DNA of 64,000 nt from Mycolicibacterium sp. S2-37 (GCF_017352375.1 NZ_JAFEVR010000003.1:180078-244077); one strand, 5' to 3'; numbered from the stretch's first letter, positions 42,465-55,969 are shown. Translations and numbers: made by a program. The notes: generated by a model from the sequence alone, not told the origin.

Positions 42465-42465
42465 G

Positions 42466-43284
42466 CTATCGCGAGGGCTTCGGACAGGACGGATGGGTGC
42501 CCGCGGTGACGAGATCGGCGACCGCACTGCGCGGATCGCGGCTGGTGACGAGCCCCTCCCCGACGAGGACCGCATCGGCGCCGGCGCCCGCGTAGGCCAG
42601 CAGGTCGGCGGTGCCGCGTACGCCGGACTCGGCGACGCGGATGACGTTGGACGGCAGCCCCGGCGCGATGCGGGCGAAGCAGTCGCGATCGACCTCGAGG
42701 GTCTTCAGGTTGCGCGCGTTGACACCGATCACCGACGCACCGGCCTGCAAGGCCCGGTCGGCCTCCTCTTCGGTGTGCACCTCCACCAGGGCGGTCATCC
42801 CGAGCGACTCGGTGCGTTCGAGCAGCGATTCAAGGGCGGACTGTTCGAGCGCCGCGACGATCAGCAGCAGCATGTCCGCGCCGTGTGCCCTGGCCTCGTG
42901 GATCTGATACGGACGGACGATGAAGTCCTTACGCAGGATCGGTATCGACACCGCGGCCCGCACCGCGTCCAGATCGTCGAGCGAGCCGTGGAAGCGGCGC
43001 TGCTCGGTGAGGACGCTGATCACCCGGGCGCCGCCGTCCTCGTAGGCGCGGGCCAGCTTGGCCGGATCACCGATCGAGGCGAGCTCACCGCGCGACGGGC
43101 TGGCGCGCTTGACCTCGGCGATGACGCCGATTCCCGGCTCGCGAAGCGCTGCCAACACGTTGATCGGAGGAGGTGCCTGCTTGGCGCGTTCCTTGATCTC
43201 GGTCAGGCTGACGACGGCCTCGCGAGCGGCAACGTCAGCGCGGACTCCCTCGATGATGGAGTCGAGCACGGTCGCCGCACTCAT
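42466..43284 (-). CDS. trpC: Indole-3-glycerol phosphate synthase
   Basis: 272 aa, TIM barrel. Motifs: catalytic Lys in [10 protein letters not shown], the Lys in ILRKDFIV, Glu in [12 protein letters not shown] and [13 protein letters not shown], and phosphate-binding ESGVRG. It is monofunctional, with no TrpF domain. Start [10 protein letters not shown] with AGGAGG ten bases upstream. TrpF activity for its substrate must come from PriA at 47971-48717. Confidence 0.95.
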   Translation of the reverse strand: MSAATVLDSIIEGVRADVAAREAVVSLTEIKERAKQAPPPINVLAALREPGIGVIAEVKRASPSRGELASIGDPAKLARAYEDGGARVISVLTEQRRFHGSLDDLDAVRAAVSIPILRKDFIVRPYQIHEARAHGADMLLLIVAALEQSALESLLERTESLGMTALVEVHTEEEADRALQAGASVIGVNARNLKTLEVDRDCFARIAPGLPSNVIRVAESGVRGTADLLAYAGAGADAVLVGEGLVTSRDPRSAVADLVTAGTHPSCPKPSR

Positions 43285-43367
43285 CGGTCGGTCCCCTCCT
43301 CGCGCAGTGCCGGTTCGTATGCCGTTTCGTTCCCTTGAAAGGGTAGTCGCCACTGAGCCATTAGCGG

Positions 43368-43982
43368 TCACCGCCCCTTGGTGTCGGGATTGGTGGGATC
43401 GTGCCCTTCGTCGAGCGCATCCCAGATCATTCGTTCCGACATCCCATCCTCCGGCGTCTCCCCTGATCTCTCCTGCTGTGCGGCTTCACGTCGCGCGGCC
43501 GGCGCCGCGTATCTGGCCGTCGCCGCCGATGCCCCGGACGAACTCCTCGCCGCACGCATCAGCAGCACCGCTCCCACCAGCGCGCAGGCCGCCGCCATCA
43601 GGGTGACGATCGCGCCGGTGAAGTACCGGTGTGTGCCGGTCAGATCGGCGACCGGCACCTCGGCCAGGTCAGCGGCGCGGGGGGCGACGTCGGTGACGAT
43701 CCACAGGCTGATCGCGAGATAGGCCATCCCGGCGCTGGCCGCCGCCACCAGCACCGCCAGCAGCCGCAACAGCCAGCCGCGCACCGCGAGCACCGCGACC
43801 GCCGCCGCCAGCACCACCAACGCCAGCGGAATCAGGGCCGTCGACCAGGCAGCACCGCTGAGGGTGGACGTCTTGGGCTGGCCCAGGCCGTCGAACGAGC
43901 GCACCTCCACCCAGGTGAACCGCGACGCGACCCACAGCGCCGCCGCGGACAGCACCAGCAGGAGTTGGGCGATGCGGTTCAC
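43368..43982 (-). CDS. Tryptophan-operon membrane protein (TIGR02234 family)
   Basis: 204 aa with four membrane helices and a charged C-terminal tail (about residues 140-204). This family is conserved between trpE and trpC in mycobacteria and relatives (Rv1610 type) but has no known function; transport or scaffolding of tryptophan enzymes is only a guess. GTG start overlaps the trpE stop (GTGA). Confidence 0.82.
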   Translation of the reverse strand: MNRIAQLLLVLSAAALWVASRFTWVEVRSFDGLGQPKTSTLSGAAWSTALIPLALVVLAAAVAVLAVRGWLLRLLAVLVAAASAGMAYLAISLWIVTDVAPRAADLAEVPVADLTGTHRYFTGAIVTLMAAACALVGAVLLMRAARSSSGASAATARYAAPAARREAAQQERSGETPEDGMSERMIWDALDEGHDPTNPDTKGR

Positions 43983-45484
43983 GGTCCGGCCAGCGTCTCC
44001 GCGGCGGCGATGGCGCTGAGCACCGCGCGCGCCTTGTTCGCGGCTTCGGTGTACTCGTACGGACCGTTCGAGTCGGCGACGACGCCGCCGCCGGCCTGCA
44101 CGTAGGCGGTGCCGCGGCGCATCAGCGCCGTGCGGATCGCGATGGCGAAGTCCGCGTTGCCCGCGAAATCCAGATAGCCCAGTACGCCGCCGTAGAGACC
44201 GCGACGGGTCAGCTCCACCTCTTCGATGAGCTCCATGGCGCGCACTTTCGGCGCTCCCGACAGCGTGCCGGCCGGGAAGCAGGCCGTCACGGCGTCCAGT
44301 GCCGAGCGGCCCTCGGCGAGGCGTCCGGTAACCGTGGACACCAGATGCATGACGTGGCTGTAGCGCTCGATGTGGCTGTAGTCCTCGACACGCACGGTGC
44401 CCGGCTCGCATACTCGGCCCAGGTCATTGCGGCCCAGGTCGACGAGCATCAGGTGTTCCGCGCGCTCCTTCTCGTCTGCCAGCAGCTCCTTCTCGAGCAG
44501 CACGTCCTCTTCCTCGGTCTCCCCGCGCCACCGCGTCCCGGCGATCGGATGCGTCTGGGCGCGACCGTCCTTGACCGTGACCAGCGCCTCCGGGCTGGAC
44601 CCGACTACGGAGAAGTCGAGGTTGCCGTCGGCGTCGGGAACGTTGAGCAGGTACATGTACGGGCTCGGGTTGGTGACCCGCAGCATGCGGTAGACGTCCA
44701 GCGGATCGGCGGGGGTGTCCATCTCGAAGCGCTGCGAGGGCACCACCTGGAACGCCTCACCGGCCTCGATGTCACCGACCAGCTTGTCGACGATCGCGGT
44801 GTACTCCTCGACCGTGCGCTGTGACCGGTGCTGCGGCCGCGGCCGGTCGAAGGTGGCCACCGCCGACGCCAGCGGCTGGCTCAACGCCTTGGTCATCACG
44901 TCCAGCCGGGCGACCGCGTCGTCGTAGGCCCAATCCACCCGCTCGTCGGTACCGTTCCAGTTCACCGCGTTGGCGATCAGGGTGATGGTGCCCTCGTGGT
45001 GGTCGACCGCCGCGATGTCGGTCGCGAGCAGGAACAGCATGTCCGGCAGGCCGAGGTCGTCGGTCGCCAGTTCGGGCAGCCGCTCCAGCCGTCGCACCAT
45101 GTCGTAGGCGAAATAACCGATCAGTCCGCTGGACAGTGGCGGCAGGCCCGGCAGCGCCGCGGTCTCCAGCAGCGTCAGCGTCGCGCGGAGCGCGTCGAGC
45201 GGATCGCCGCCGTTGGGCGCGTCCTTCGGTGTCTCGCCGAGCCACACCGCCTGGCCGTCGCGCACCGTGAGCGCCGACGGCGCACCGGCACCGATGAACG
45301 ACCACCGCGACCACGACCTGCCGTTCTCGGCCGATTCGAGCAGGAAGGTGCTCGGCCGGTTGGCGGCCAGCTTGCGATACGCCGACAGCGGGGTCTCGCT
45401 GTCGGCCAGGACCTTGCGGGTCACCGGCACCACGCGGTGGTCGGCGGCCAGGGCCCGGAAGTCCTCGCGCGAGGTCGTCTGCAC
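43979..45484 (-). CDS. trpE: Anthranilate synthase component I
   Basis: 501 aa. Makes anthranilate from chorismate with a TrpG/PabA partner not in this window. Feedback-site LLES motif near the N-terminus ([18 protein letters not shown]), chorismate-binding motifs [21 protein letters not shown], and [15 protein letters not shown]. The GTG start follows homologues; the frame opens ten codons further into the divergent promoter. First gene of trpE-membrane protein-trpC-B-A-lgt, only 32 bases from the divergent bcp start. Confidence 0.93.
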   Translation of the reverse strand: MQTTSREDFRALAADHRVVPVTRKVLADSETPLSAYRKLAANRPSTFLLESAENGRSWSRWSFIGAGAPSALTVRDGQAVWLGETPKDAPNGGDPLDALRATLTLLETAALPGLPPLSSGLIGYFAYDMVRRLERLPELATDDLGLPDMLFLLATDIAAVDHHEGTITLIANAVNWNGTDERVDWAYDDAVARLDVMTKALSQPLASAVATFDRPRPQHRSQRTVEEYTAIVDKLVGDIEAGEAFQVVPSQRFEMDTPADPLDVYRMLRVTNPSPYMYLLNVPDADGNLDFSVVGSSPEALVTVKDGRAQTHPIAGTRWRGETEEEDVLLEKELLADEKERAEHLMLVDLGRNDLGRVCEPGTVRVEDYSHIERYSHVMHLVSTVTGRLAEGRSALDAVTACFPAGTLSGAPKVRAMELIEEVELTRRGLYGGVLGYLDFAGNADFAIAIRTALMRRGTAYVQAGGGVVADSNGPYEYTEAANKARAVLSAIAAAETLAGP

Positions 45485-45490
45485 GCAGCG

Positions 45491-45509
45491 ATTGTCCCAG
45501 ACGTAACGT
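45491..45509. promoter_or_regulatory. Overlapping divergent promoters for trpE and bcp
   Basis: Plus strand TAACGT (45504-45509) ends seven bases before the bcp ATG; minus strand GACAAT (45491-45496) ends six bases before the trpE GTG. Both spacings imply leaderless messages from a 32-base intergenic region with no room for a trp attenuator. Confidence 0.45.
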
Positions 45510-45516
45510 GTCAATC

Positions 45517-45981
45517 ATGAATCGAGGCGACCGGGTCGACGACTTCGAACTCCCCGACCAGACGGGGACGCCGCGCAGGCTGTCCGCGCTGCTCGCCGAC
45601 GGTCCGGTGGTGCTGTTCTTCTACCCCGCCGCGATGACGCCGGGCTGCACCAGGGAGGCCTGTCACTTCCGCGATCTGGCCGCCGAGTTCGACGCGGTCG
45701 GGGCCTCTCGGGTGGGCATCAGCACCGACGCGGTCGACAAGCAGGCCAAGTTCGCCGACACCCAGCGCTTCGACTACCCCCTGCTGTCCGACGTCGACGG
45801 TGCCGTCGCGCGGCAGTTCGGCGTGAAGCGTGGACTTCTGGGCAAGCTGATGCCGGTCAAACGCACCACGTTCGTGATCGACACCGATCGCTCGGTGCTC
45901 GAGGTGATCTCCAGCGAGCTGAACATGGAGACGCACGCGGACAAAGCGCTGCAGGTGCTCCGCCAGCGTCAGTCGGCCTGA
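45517..45981 (+). CDS. bcp: Thiol peroxidase, Bcp/PrxQ family
   Basis: 154 aa peroxiredoxin reducing hydroperoxides with thioredoxin-like donors. Peroxidatic C44 in [10 protein letters not shown] and resolving C49, the C-x4-C arrangement of PrxQ. Start at the ATG (MNRGDRV) by homology with BcpB; a GTG three codons earlier is in frame. Ends by overlapping hisI tail-to-tail by 13 bases. Confidence 0.9.
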   Translation: MNRGDRVDDFELPDQTGTPRRLSALLADGPVVLFFYPAAMTPGCTREACHFRDLAAEFDAVGASRVGISTDAVDKQAKFADTQRFDYPLLSDVDGAVARQFGVKRGLLGKLMPVKRTTFVIDTDRSVLEVISSELNMETHADKALQVLRQRQSA

Positions 45982-46325
45982 GTCTCCGACGCGAGCAGCT
46001 CGTCGGCGTCGAAACAGGTGTGCTCGCCGGTGTGGCAGGCCGCACCGGTCTGATCGACCTCGAGCAGGACGGTGTCGCCGTCGCAGTCCAGTCGCACCGA
46101 GTGCACGTACTGGGTGTGACCTGAGGTCTCGCCCTTGACCCAGTGCTCGTTGCGCGACCGCGACCAGTAGGTGGCCCGCCGCGTGCGCAGCGTGCGGTCG
46201 AGTGCGATGTCGTCCATCCACGCCACCATCAGCACCTGACCGGTGCCGTGCTCCTGGACCACCGCGGTGAACAGGCCGTTGGCGTCCCGCTTGAGGCGGG
46301 AGGCGATCGAGGGATCCAGACTCAT
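45969..46325 (-). CDS. hisI: Phosphoribosyl-AMP cyclohydrolase
   Basis: 118 aa, histidine step 3. Zinc and active-site motifs: VLMVAWMDD, the substrate loop [32 protein letters not shown], and [12 protein letters not shown] with the catalytic Cys residues. No HisE domain is fused, consistent with the separate hisE. Last gene of the his operon. Confidence 0.95.
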   Translation of the reverse strand: MSLDPSIASRLKRDANGLFTAVVQEHGTGQVLMVAWMDDIALDRTLRTRRATYWSRSRNEHWVKGETSGHTQYVHSVRLDCDGDTVLLEVDQTGAACHTGEHTCFDADELLASETQAD

Positions 46326-46361
46326 CGGACCGTACTTCGATTCGTCCTCTTCGCTGCGCTC
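46321..46361 (-). repeat. 13-bp direct repeat spanning the hisF-hisI junction
   Basis: CTCATCGGACCGT (plus strand) occurs at 46321-46333 and again at 46349-46361, 28 bases apart. On the minus strand one copy contains the hisF stop and the other the hisI ATG; each copy contains CGATGAG, so the spacer looks like a duplication of an original ATGA overlap. Confidence 0.85.
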
Positions 46362-47145
46362 ATCGGACCGTGATCCCCTCCGCTGCCAGCGCGGCCTTCA
46401 CCTCGCCGATCGTGAGCTGCTTGAAGTGGAAGACGCTGGCGGCCAACACCGCGTCGGCGCCGGCGGCGACCGCGGGGGCGAAGTGCTCCACCGCTCCGGC
46501 GCCGCCGCTGGCGATCACCGGCACGGTGACCGCGCCGCGGACCGCGCGCAGCATCGGCAGATCGAATCCCGCCTTGGTGCCGTCGAAATCCATGGAGTTC
46601 AGCAGGATCTCGCCGACGCCGAGTTCGGCGCCGCGGGCGGCCCACTCGACGGCGTCGATGCCGGTGCCGCGCCGACCGCCATGGGTGGTGACCTCCCAGC
46701 CGGACGGCGTGGGCGGCGAACCCTGTGGCACGGTGCGCGCGTCGACCGACAGCACGATGCACTGGGAGCCGAACTGGCGGGACAGCTCGCCCAGCAGTTC
46801 GGGGCGGGCGATCGCGGCGGTGTTCACCGACACCTTGTCGGCGCCGGCGCGCAACAGCATGTCGACGTCGGCGATGGAGCGCACACCGCCGCCGACGGTC
46901 AGCGGGATGAACACCTGCTCGGCGGTGCGGCGCACCACGTCGAGCATGGTCGACCGGCCCGACGACGAGGCGGTGACGTCGAGGAAGGTCAGCTCGTCGG
47001 CGCCCTCGGCGTCATAGACCGCGGCCAGTTCCACGGGATCGCCTGCGTCCCGGAGGTTCTCGAAGTTGACGCCTTTGACCACCCGCCCGGCGTCGACGTC
47101 GAGGCACGGGATGATGCGGACGGCGAGTCCTCTGTCGGCGGCCAC
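46360..47145 (-). CDS. hisF: Imidazole glycerol phosphate synthase, cyclase subunit
   Basis: 261 aa TIM barrel. Uses ammonia from HisH to form IGP and AICAR. Catalytic D near the N-terminus in [18 protein letters not shown] and second Asp in [14 protein letters not shown]; phosphate loops TVGGGVRS and [14 protein letters not shown] start one base after the impA stop. Start and stop contexts are normal apart from the 13-bp repeat at the 3' end. Confidence 0.95.
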   Translation of the reverse strand: MAADRGLAVRIIPCLDVDAGRVVKGVNFENLRDAGDPVELAAVYDAEGADELTFLDVTASSSGRSTMLDVVRRTAEQVFIPLTVGGGVRSIADVDMLLRAGADKVSVNTAAIARPELLGELSRQFGSQCIVLSVDARTVPQGSPPTPSGWEVTTHGGRRGTGIDAVEWAARGAELGVGEILLNSMDFDGTKAGFDLPMLRAVRGAVTVPVIASGGAGAVEHFAPAVAAGADAVLAASVFHFKQLTIGEVKAALAAEGITVR

Positions 47146-47146
47146 C

Positions 47147-47962
47147 TCAGTAGTTCTCCGGTGGGCCCGCGGCGAGCACCAAGTCGAGCAGGTCGGCGTG
47201 CACCTGCGGCGATGCGGCCAGCACCGACTTCGACGCCGGCGTCCACTGATCGCCGGCCAGATCGGTGACGACACCGCCCGCCGCGCGCACCAGCGCGACG
47301 CCGGCGGCGTGATCCCAGATGTGGTGGCCGAAGCTGATCGCGCCGCCGAGGATCCCGGCCGCGACATATGCGAGGTCGACGCCGGTGGCGCCGTGCATGC
47401 GCAGCCGGTTGCACTTGCGGCTGAGGTGCTCGAGGACGGCGACCCGCCACCGGCCCGGGAAGCGTCCGCGTGAGTCGATGTTGAAGGTGCCGGTGCCGAC
47501 CACACACTCCGACAGCGGCCCGGTGTGCAAGGGTGGCTGCCCGACCCCGTTGGCGTACAACGGATTTCCCACCACTGCGGTGTAGCGCTGGTCGGTGAAC
47601 GGCAACCACGTCAGCCCTGCGACCGGTTCGCCGTCGCGAAGCAGGCCGAGCAGGATCGCCGCGGTGGGAAGCCCCGCCGCGTAGTTGAACGTTCCGTCGA
47701 TCGGGTCGAGCACCCAGACCAGCGGAGCGGCGATGTCCTCGCCGCCGTATTCCTCACCGTGCACCCCGATCCCGGTTTGGGCGGTGAGCGCCTCGGTGAC
47801 CTGGCGCTCGATACTCAGGTCGACCTCTGTCGCGAAGTCGTTGCCCTTCTTCTGAACCGCCGAGTCGGCGCGGTGCCCGGCGACGAATTGTTCCGAGGCG
47901 GCGTCGAGGATCGTGGCGGCCTGGGCGACCAGGCCCTCGAGGTCCACCTCGCTGCGTGTCAT
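47147..47962 (-). CDS. impA: Inositol monophosphatase family protein (ImpA type)
   Basis: 271 aa. Metal motifs: [19 protein letters not shown] and [10 protein letters not shown]. ImpA (Rv1604) is the orthologue in M. tuberculosis. Inositol-1-phosphate is the presumed substrate, feeding mycothiol and PI lipids, but its place in the middle of the his operon and the use of this fold as histidinol phosphatase in other actinobacteria make a HisN role possible. ATG start, nine bases after hisA's end in transcription order. Confidence 0.85.
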   Translation of the reverse strand: MTRSEVDLEGLVAQAATILDAASEQFVAGHRADSAVQKKGNDFATEVDLSIERQVTEALTAQTGIGVHGEEYGGEDIAAPLVWVLDPIDGTFNYAAGLPTAAILLGLLRDGEPVAGLTWLPFTDQRYTAVVGNPLYANGVGQPPLHTGPLSECVVGTGTFNIDSRGRFPGRWRVAVLEHLSRKCNRLRMHGATGVDLAYVAAGILGGAISFGHHIWDHAAGVALVRAAGGVVTDLAGDQWTPASKSVLAASPQVHADLLDLVLAAGPPENY

Positions 47963-47970
47963 CGACTTCC

Positions 47971-48717
47971 CTACTGCCCGACCGCCGCGAGAGCCTGCGG
48001 CAGCGTGAAACGTCCGGCGTAGAGCGCTTTTCCGACGATCGCCCCCTCGACACCGCGGCCGGTCAGGGTCGCGATCGCCCGCAGGTCGTCGAGGCTGGAC
48101 ACGCCGCCCGACGCGATGACCGGGGCGTCGGTACGGTCGGCGACCGTGCCGAGCAGGTCGAGGTTCGGCCCGCCGAGGGTGCCGTCCTTGGTGACGTCGG
48201 TGACGACGTAGCGTGAGCAGCCCTCACGGTCGAGACGGTCCAGCACCTCCCACAGGTCGCCGCCGTCGGTCTCCCACCCTCGGCCGCGCAACCGGTAGCT
48301 GCCCGCCGGGTCGTCCGAGTCGCGTTTGACGTCCAGGCCGACGGCCACCCGGTCGCCGTGCTCGGCGACGATCTCGGCGCACCACTGCGGGTTCTCCAGG
48401 GCGGCGGTGCCGATGTTGACCCGGGCGCAGCCGGTGGCCAGTGCTGCCGCGAGCGATTCGTCGTCGCGGATTCCGCCGGACAGTTCGACCTTCACGTCGA
48501 GTCGGCCGACCACGTCGGCGAGCAGTTCGCGGTTCGAGCCCCGACCGAACGCCGCGTCGAGGTCGACGAGGTGGATCCACTCGGCGCCGTCACGCTGCCA
48601 GCCGAGCGCGGCGTCGAGCGCGGAACCGTATTCGGTTTCGCTGCCGGCCTTGCCCTGGACCAGGCGTACCGCGCGGCCCTCGACGACGTCGACGGCGGGA
48701 AGGAGTACGAGATTCAC
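47971..48717 (-). CDS. priA: PriA: HisA/TrpF bifunctional isomerase
   Basis: 248 aa, half-barrel duplicate. Catalytic D10 in [15 protein letters not shown] and the second Asp in [14 protein letters not shown]; phosphate loops [11 protein letters not shown] and [11 protein letters not shown]. In actinobacteria this enzyme isomerises both ProFAR (histidine) and PRA (tryptophan), which fits the lack of trpF in the trp cluster here. GTG start; the longer frame runs into hisH. Confidence 0.93.
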   Translation of the reverse strand: MNLVLLPAVDVVEGRAVRLVQGKAGSETEYGSALDAALGWQRDGAEWIHLVDLDAAFGRGSNRELLADVVGRLDVKVELSGGIRDDESLAAALATGCARVNIGTAALENPQWCAEIVAEHGDRVAVGLDVKRDSDDPAGSYRLRGRGWETDGGDLWEVLDRLDREGCSRYVVTDVTKDGTLGGPNLDLLGTVADRTDAPVIASGGVSSLDDLRAIATLTGRGVEGAIVGKALYAGRFTLPQALAAVGQ

Positions 48718-48722
48718 GGCCG

Positions 48723-49348
48723 TCAACCTAACGCCTCCACCCAGTTGGACAGCAATGCGGCGCCCGCATCCCCGCTCTTCTCGGGGTGGAACTGGGTGGC
48801 AGACAAGGGTCCGTCCTCGACCGCGGCGAGGAACGGCACCGAATGCGTGGCCCAGGTCAGCAGCGCATCCTCGCGGCCCTGCCACTGCTGCGCGGCGTAG
48901 GAGTGCACGAAGTAGAAGCGGGTGTCGGCGTCGAGGCCGCGGAACAGCGTGGTGCCCGCGGGCGCATCGACGAGATTCCAGCCCATGTGCGGAATGACCG
49001 GCGCGTCCAGGCGCACCACCGACCCCGGCCATTGTCCGCATCCGGCGGTTTCCACGCCGAATTCGACACCGCAGGAGAACAGGATCTGCATACCGACACA
49101 CACGCCGAGCACCGGCCGGCCTGCGGCGACGCGTTCGGCGACGATCTTGTCGCCGCCGATCTCCCGCAGCCCGGTCATGCAGGCCTCGTACGCCCCCACC
49201 CCCGGCACCACGAGCCCGTCGGCGTTGAGGGCCGCGTCGGCGTCGGAGGTCACCTCGACGTCGGCGCCGGTGCGCATCAGGGCCCGCTGGGCCGACCGCA
49301 GATTCCCGGAGCCGTAGTCGAGGATGACAACCCTCTTGGACGTTGTTG

Positions 49349-49352
<4 letters not shown>
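48723..49352 (-). CDS. hisH: Imidazole glycerol phosphate synthase, glutaminase subunit
   Basis: 209 aa class I glutamine amidotransferase. Catalytic Cys in GVCVGMQ (about residue 85), His/Glu in [10 protein letters not shown], oxyanion region [10 protein letters not shown]. Supplies ammonia to HisF. GTG start overlaps the hisB stop (GTGA). Confidence 0.95.
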
Positions 49353-52424
<3,072 letters not shown>

Positions 52425-52452
52425 CGTCACCGGCGATACATTCACGCTGTCC

Positions 52453-52458
52453 ATTGTC
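52453..52458 (-). promoter_or_regulatory. hisD promoter candidate (-10)
   Basis: GACAAT on the minus strand inside the 11-base word TCTGGGACAAT, which also occurs upstream of trpE at the same distance from a GTG. See the finding on the shared element. Confidence 0.35.
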
Positions 52459-52489
52459 CCAGAGCAGGCCAAATCGATATGGAGGCGAC

Positions 52490-52885
52490 GTGAACGCACC
52501 GAAGTCGAACTTGCCCACGATGTTCCCGGAGTGGCTGGACCGGCTCCAGGTCAAGTACTTCAACCCGGTGATCCGGCCCCTGGCGGGCCGCATTCCGGGC
52601 CTGGCGTTGTTCAAACACACTGGTAGGAGATCTGGTCGACGGTTCGAGACGCCGGTAACGGCCTACCGCAAAGACGGTCAGCTGGCCATCGTGCTCGGCC
52701 ACGGGATGACCGACTGGGCGCGCAATGCGCTGGCCGCCGGTGCGGCCGACGTCGCTCTGTTCCGTGACGAAGTGCACATCGTCAACCCGCGGATCGTGCC
52801 CAACGGTCGCGACGTGGCCGCACTGCCGTCCTTCGCCAAGCGCCAGGCGCGCAATATCGCGGTGTTCGTCGCCGACATTTCCTGA
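52490..52885 (+). CDS. Deazaflavin (F420)-dependent nitroreductase/quinone reductase family protein
   Basis: 131 aa, split-barrel fold of the Ddn family, homologue of Rv1598c beside hisD. Recognisable: [33 protein letters not shown] (cofactor-binding basic segment, abbreviated here to its key GRRSGR), LVLGH-like [14 protein letters not shown], and [16 protein letters not shown]. Start GTG with GGAGG four bases upstream, an unambiguous choice. Substrate unknown. Confidence 0.82.
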   Translation: MNAPKSNLPTMFPEWLDRLQVKYFNPVIRPLAGRIPGLALFKHTGRRSGRRFETPVTAYRKDGQLAIVLGHGMTDWARNALAAGAADVALFRDEVHIVNPRIVPNGRDVAALPSFAKRQARNIAVFVADIS

Positions 52886-52909
52886 CCCGAGGCTGACAGA
52901 CTCATACCC

Positions 52910-53548
52910 ATGGCATGGCAGGTGTGGCTGGCGTTCCTCGGCGCCGCGATCGTGATCGCGGTGTCCCCCGGTGCGGGCGCGGTGCAGTCCATGGCCACCG
53001 GGCTGACGCACGGGGTGCGACGCGGCTACTGGAGCATCGCGGGGCTCGAGGTCGGCCTGATGCTGCAGCTGACGCTGGTGGCGCTGGGTCTCGGGGCCGC
53101 GGTGACGAACTCGATCCTGGCGTTCACCATCATCAAATGGATCGGCGTGGCGTATCTGATGTACCTGGCGGTGCGGCAGTGGCGGGCCGCCCCGGTCAAC
53201 CTCCGCGAACAGGTCGGCCAGGTCGTTCCCGGCGGCCGCGGGGCGCTGTTGGCGCGGGGGTTCCTGGTCAACGCCACCAACCCGAAGGGTCTGGTGTTCT
53301 TCCTCGCGGTCGTGCCGCAGTTCGTGGTGCCGACTGCGCCACTACTCCCGCAGTACCTCGCCATCGGCGCGACGATGGTCGCCGTCGACCTGGTGGTGAT
53401 GGGTCTGTACACCGGACTGTCGGTGCGGCTGGTGCACTGGCTGAACACGCCGCGCCAGCAGACGATCCTCAACCGGGTGTTCTCCGGGCTGTTCGCTACG
53501 GCTGCGGTGGTGTTGTCGCTGGTGCGCCGCGGACCGGCCACTGCGTGA
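52910..53548 (+). CDS. LysE/RhtB family amino acid exporter
   Basis: 212 aa, six membrane segments. Family signature SPGAGAVQSMATGLTHGVRRG near residues 19-39 (cut here to the key SPG and GxxxG residues), then NPKGLVFFLAVVPQF. Closest in type to RhtB-like homoserine/neutral amino acid exporters; substrate uncertain. Ends ten bases from the convergent CGNR gene. Confidence 0.85.
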   Translation: MAWQVWLAFLGAAIVIAVSPGAGAVQSMATGLTHGVRRGYWSIAGLEVGLMLQLTLVALGLGAAVTNSILAFTIIKWIGVAYLMYLAVRQWRAAPVNLREQVGQVVPGGRGALLARGFLVNATNPKGLVFFLAVVPQFVVPTAPLLPQYLAIGATMVAVDLVVMGLYTGLSVRLVHWLNTPRQQTILNRVFSGLFATAAVVLSLVRRGPATA

Positions 53549-53558
53549 TCGGCGCTGC

Positions 53559-54116
53559 CTAATGGGCGGAGCGGTAGCGCGCGGCCTTGGCCTGGTTGCC
53601 GCAGGTCTGCATGCTGCACCACCGCCGACGCCGGCCCCGCGAACTGTCGACGAAGAACCAGCCGCAGCCGTCGCAGGTGCGCACGGGTCGGGCCGTGGGG
53701 CGCAGCACCAGGCCGATCGCCCGCAACGCCAGGACGGTCAGCGCGCCGGCGACGGTATGGGCTGTCGCCGATCCGTCCGCCTGGACGGTGACGTCGGTCA
53801 GGTTCTGTCGCGCCCTGTCGAGTAGGCCGGCCACCGCATCGGGCGGCAGCTCGCGGCCGTCCCGTTGGGCATCGAACACCGCCCAGCACACACCGCGCAG
53901 TTCGCGCGCGTCGCGCAGCGCCGTGTCGGAGACCCGGCCGGTGTGGCCGGCGGGCAGTAGCGACGCGTGGGCGAGCCAGCCGGCGAGGTCGTCGGCACTG
54001 CCGAGCAGGTCGGGGCCCAGCTCGGGTTCTCGCCGGTAAACGGTGTTGGCGAAGTCGAGCACGACCTCGCCGGCGATGAAGTGGTCGTCGGTCCAGGCGG
54101 TCGCTGCCCTACTCAG
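53559..54116 (-). CDS. CGNR zinc finger / ABATE domain regulator
   Basis: 185 aa. N-terminal ABATE-like helical domain (VVLDFANTVYRREPELG) and C-terminal CGNR zinc finger with CDGC, then CSMQTCGNQAKAARY, a predicted DNA-binding module. There is no ATG or GTG at the expected N-terminus: the only start that keeps the domain is a CTG overlapping the hydrolase stop as CTGA; the first in-frame GTG (54060-54062) would cut into the domain. Probably regulates the hydrolase it is coupled to. Confidence 0.75.
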   Translation of the reverse strand: MSRAATAWTDDHFIAGEVVLDFANTVYRREPELGPDLLGSADDLAGWLAHASLLPAGHTGRVSDTALRDARELRGVCWAVFDAQRDGRELPPDAVAGLLDRARQNLTDVTVQADGSATAHTVAGALTVLALRAIGLVLRPTARPVRTCDGCGWFFVDSSRGRRRRWCSMQTCGNQAKAARYRSAH

Positions 54117-55009
54117 GTCCGGACCCCCGCCCGGTTCACGGCGTCTTCGACGAACGTGACGAGCAGCGAGGCGACCTCGGCGGCATGGGTCTCCAGCAGC
54201 TGGTGCCCGCCGTCGTAGACGTGGGCTTCGAATGTGGCCATGTCCCGGTGATACGCCAGCACCTCGGCGATGTCGAAGAACGGATCGTGCCGGCCCCACA
54301 GCACCAGGCAGGGCGGCTGATGCCGCTGGTGGTAGGCCGCGATGTCGGCGAAACGAGCCACATGGTTGCGGTAGTCGTAGAAGAGCTGGAACTGGAGGTC
54401 GAGATTGCCGGGCCGGGACAGCCGCTCCCAGTCGAGATGCCAGGACTCGCGCGGGTGGAGGTCCTGCAGGTTCTGCGGCAGGCCTCCGATGTACTGCTCG
54501 CGGGTTCCGTCGAAGTTGAGCCAGTCCGGCAGCGCCGCCCGGTTCTCGGGTGTGGGGTCCGCCCAATACCGGCGGGGCGCGTCCCATGCCTCGTGCAGTC
54601 CGGCGTCATGGGTGTTGCCGTTCTGCACGACGAGGCCCAGCACCCGCTCGGGGTGGCGCATCGCCATGAGATATCCGACCGGCGTGCTGTAGTCCGTCAC
54701 ATACAGCACGTATCGCTGCACGCCCAGATCGCCGACCAGTGACTCGATCACCCGGGACAGGCGCTCGAAGCTGTACTCGTACCGGTCCGGCGGCGGCACG
54801 TCGGAGAACCCGAACCCGGGCAGGTCCGGCGCGATCACATAGGCGCGCTCACCCAGCACCGGCAGCACCTCGCGGAACGAATACGACGAGGCGGGAAAAC
54901 CGTGGAGCAGGAGCACGGCCGTGGACGACGGCACCCCGGACTCGCGGTAGTGCACCCGCAATCCGTCGACGTCGCGGTCCAGGTGCCTGGTCTTGCTGGC
55001 GTAGTGCAC
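54113..55009 (-). CDS. Alpha/beta hydrolase (epoxide hydrolase/dehalogenase-like)
   Basis: 298 aa. Oxyanion motif LHGFPASS, nucleophile Asp in YVTDYSTPVG (Asp rather than Ser points to an epoxide hydrolase or haloalkane dehalogenase type), acid in LWGRHDPFFD, and His in DGGHQLLETH. GTG start with GGGAG six bases upstream. Transcribed with the CGNR gene from an AT-rich promoter region containing a long inverted repeat. Substrate unknown. Confidence 0.82.
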   Translation of the reverse strand: MHYASKTRHLDRDVDGLRVHYRESGVPSSTAVLLLHGFPASSYSFREVLPVLGERAYVIAPDLPGFGFSDVPPPDRYEYSFERLSRVIESLVGDLGVQRYVLYVTDYSTPVGYLMAMRHPERVLGLVVQNGNTHDAGLHEAWDAPRRYWADPTPENRAALPDWLNFDGTREQYIGGLPQNLQDLHPRESWHLDWERLSRPGNLDLQFQLFYDYRNHVARFADIAAYHQRHQPPCLVLWGRHDPFFDIAEVLAYHRDMATFEAHVYDGGHQLLETHAAEVASLLVTFVEDAVNRAGVRT

Positions 55010-55015
55010 AGGAAA

Positions 55016-55090
55016 CTCCCTTCGATGACGGTCACTACGTCACCAGAGTAACCGTTTATCTACGTTTTAACAGTTACGCATCGAAGGGAG
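55016..55090 (-). promoter_or_regulatory. Hydrolase upstream region with 12-bp inverted repeat
   Basis: CTCCCTTCGATG (55016-55027) and CATCGAAGGGAG (55079-55090) are perfect complements; the first arm includes the hydrolase ribosome binding site. Between them an unusually AT-rich core has GTAAC (55048-55052) facing GTTAC (55073-55077), resembling a TetR-type operator. Confidence 0.5.
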
Positions 55091-55102
55091 CTGTATCGAG
55101 CG

Positions 55103-55959
<857 letters not shown>

Positions 55960-55969
<10 letters not shown>

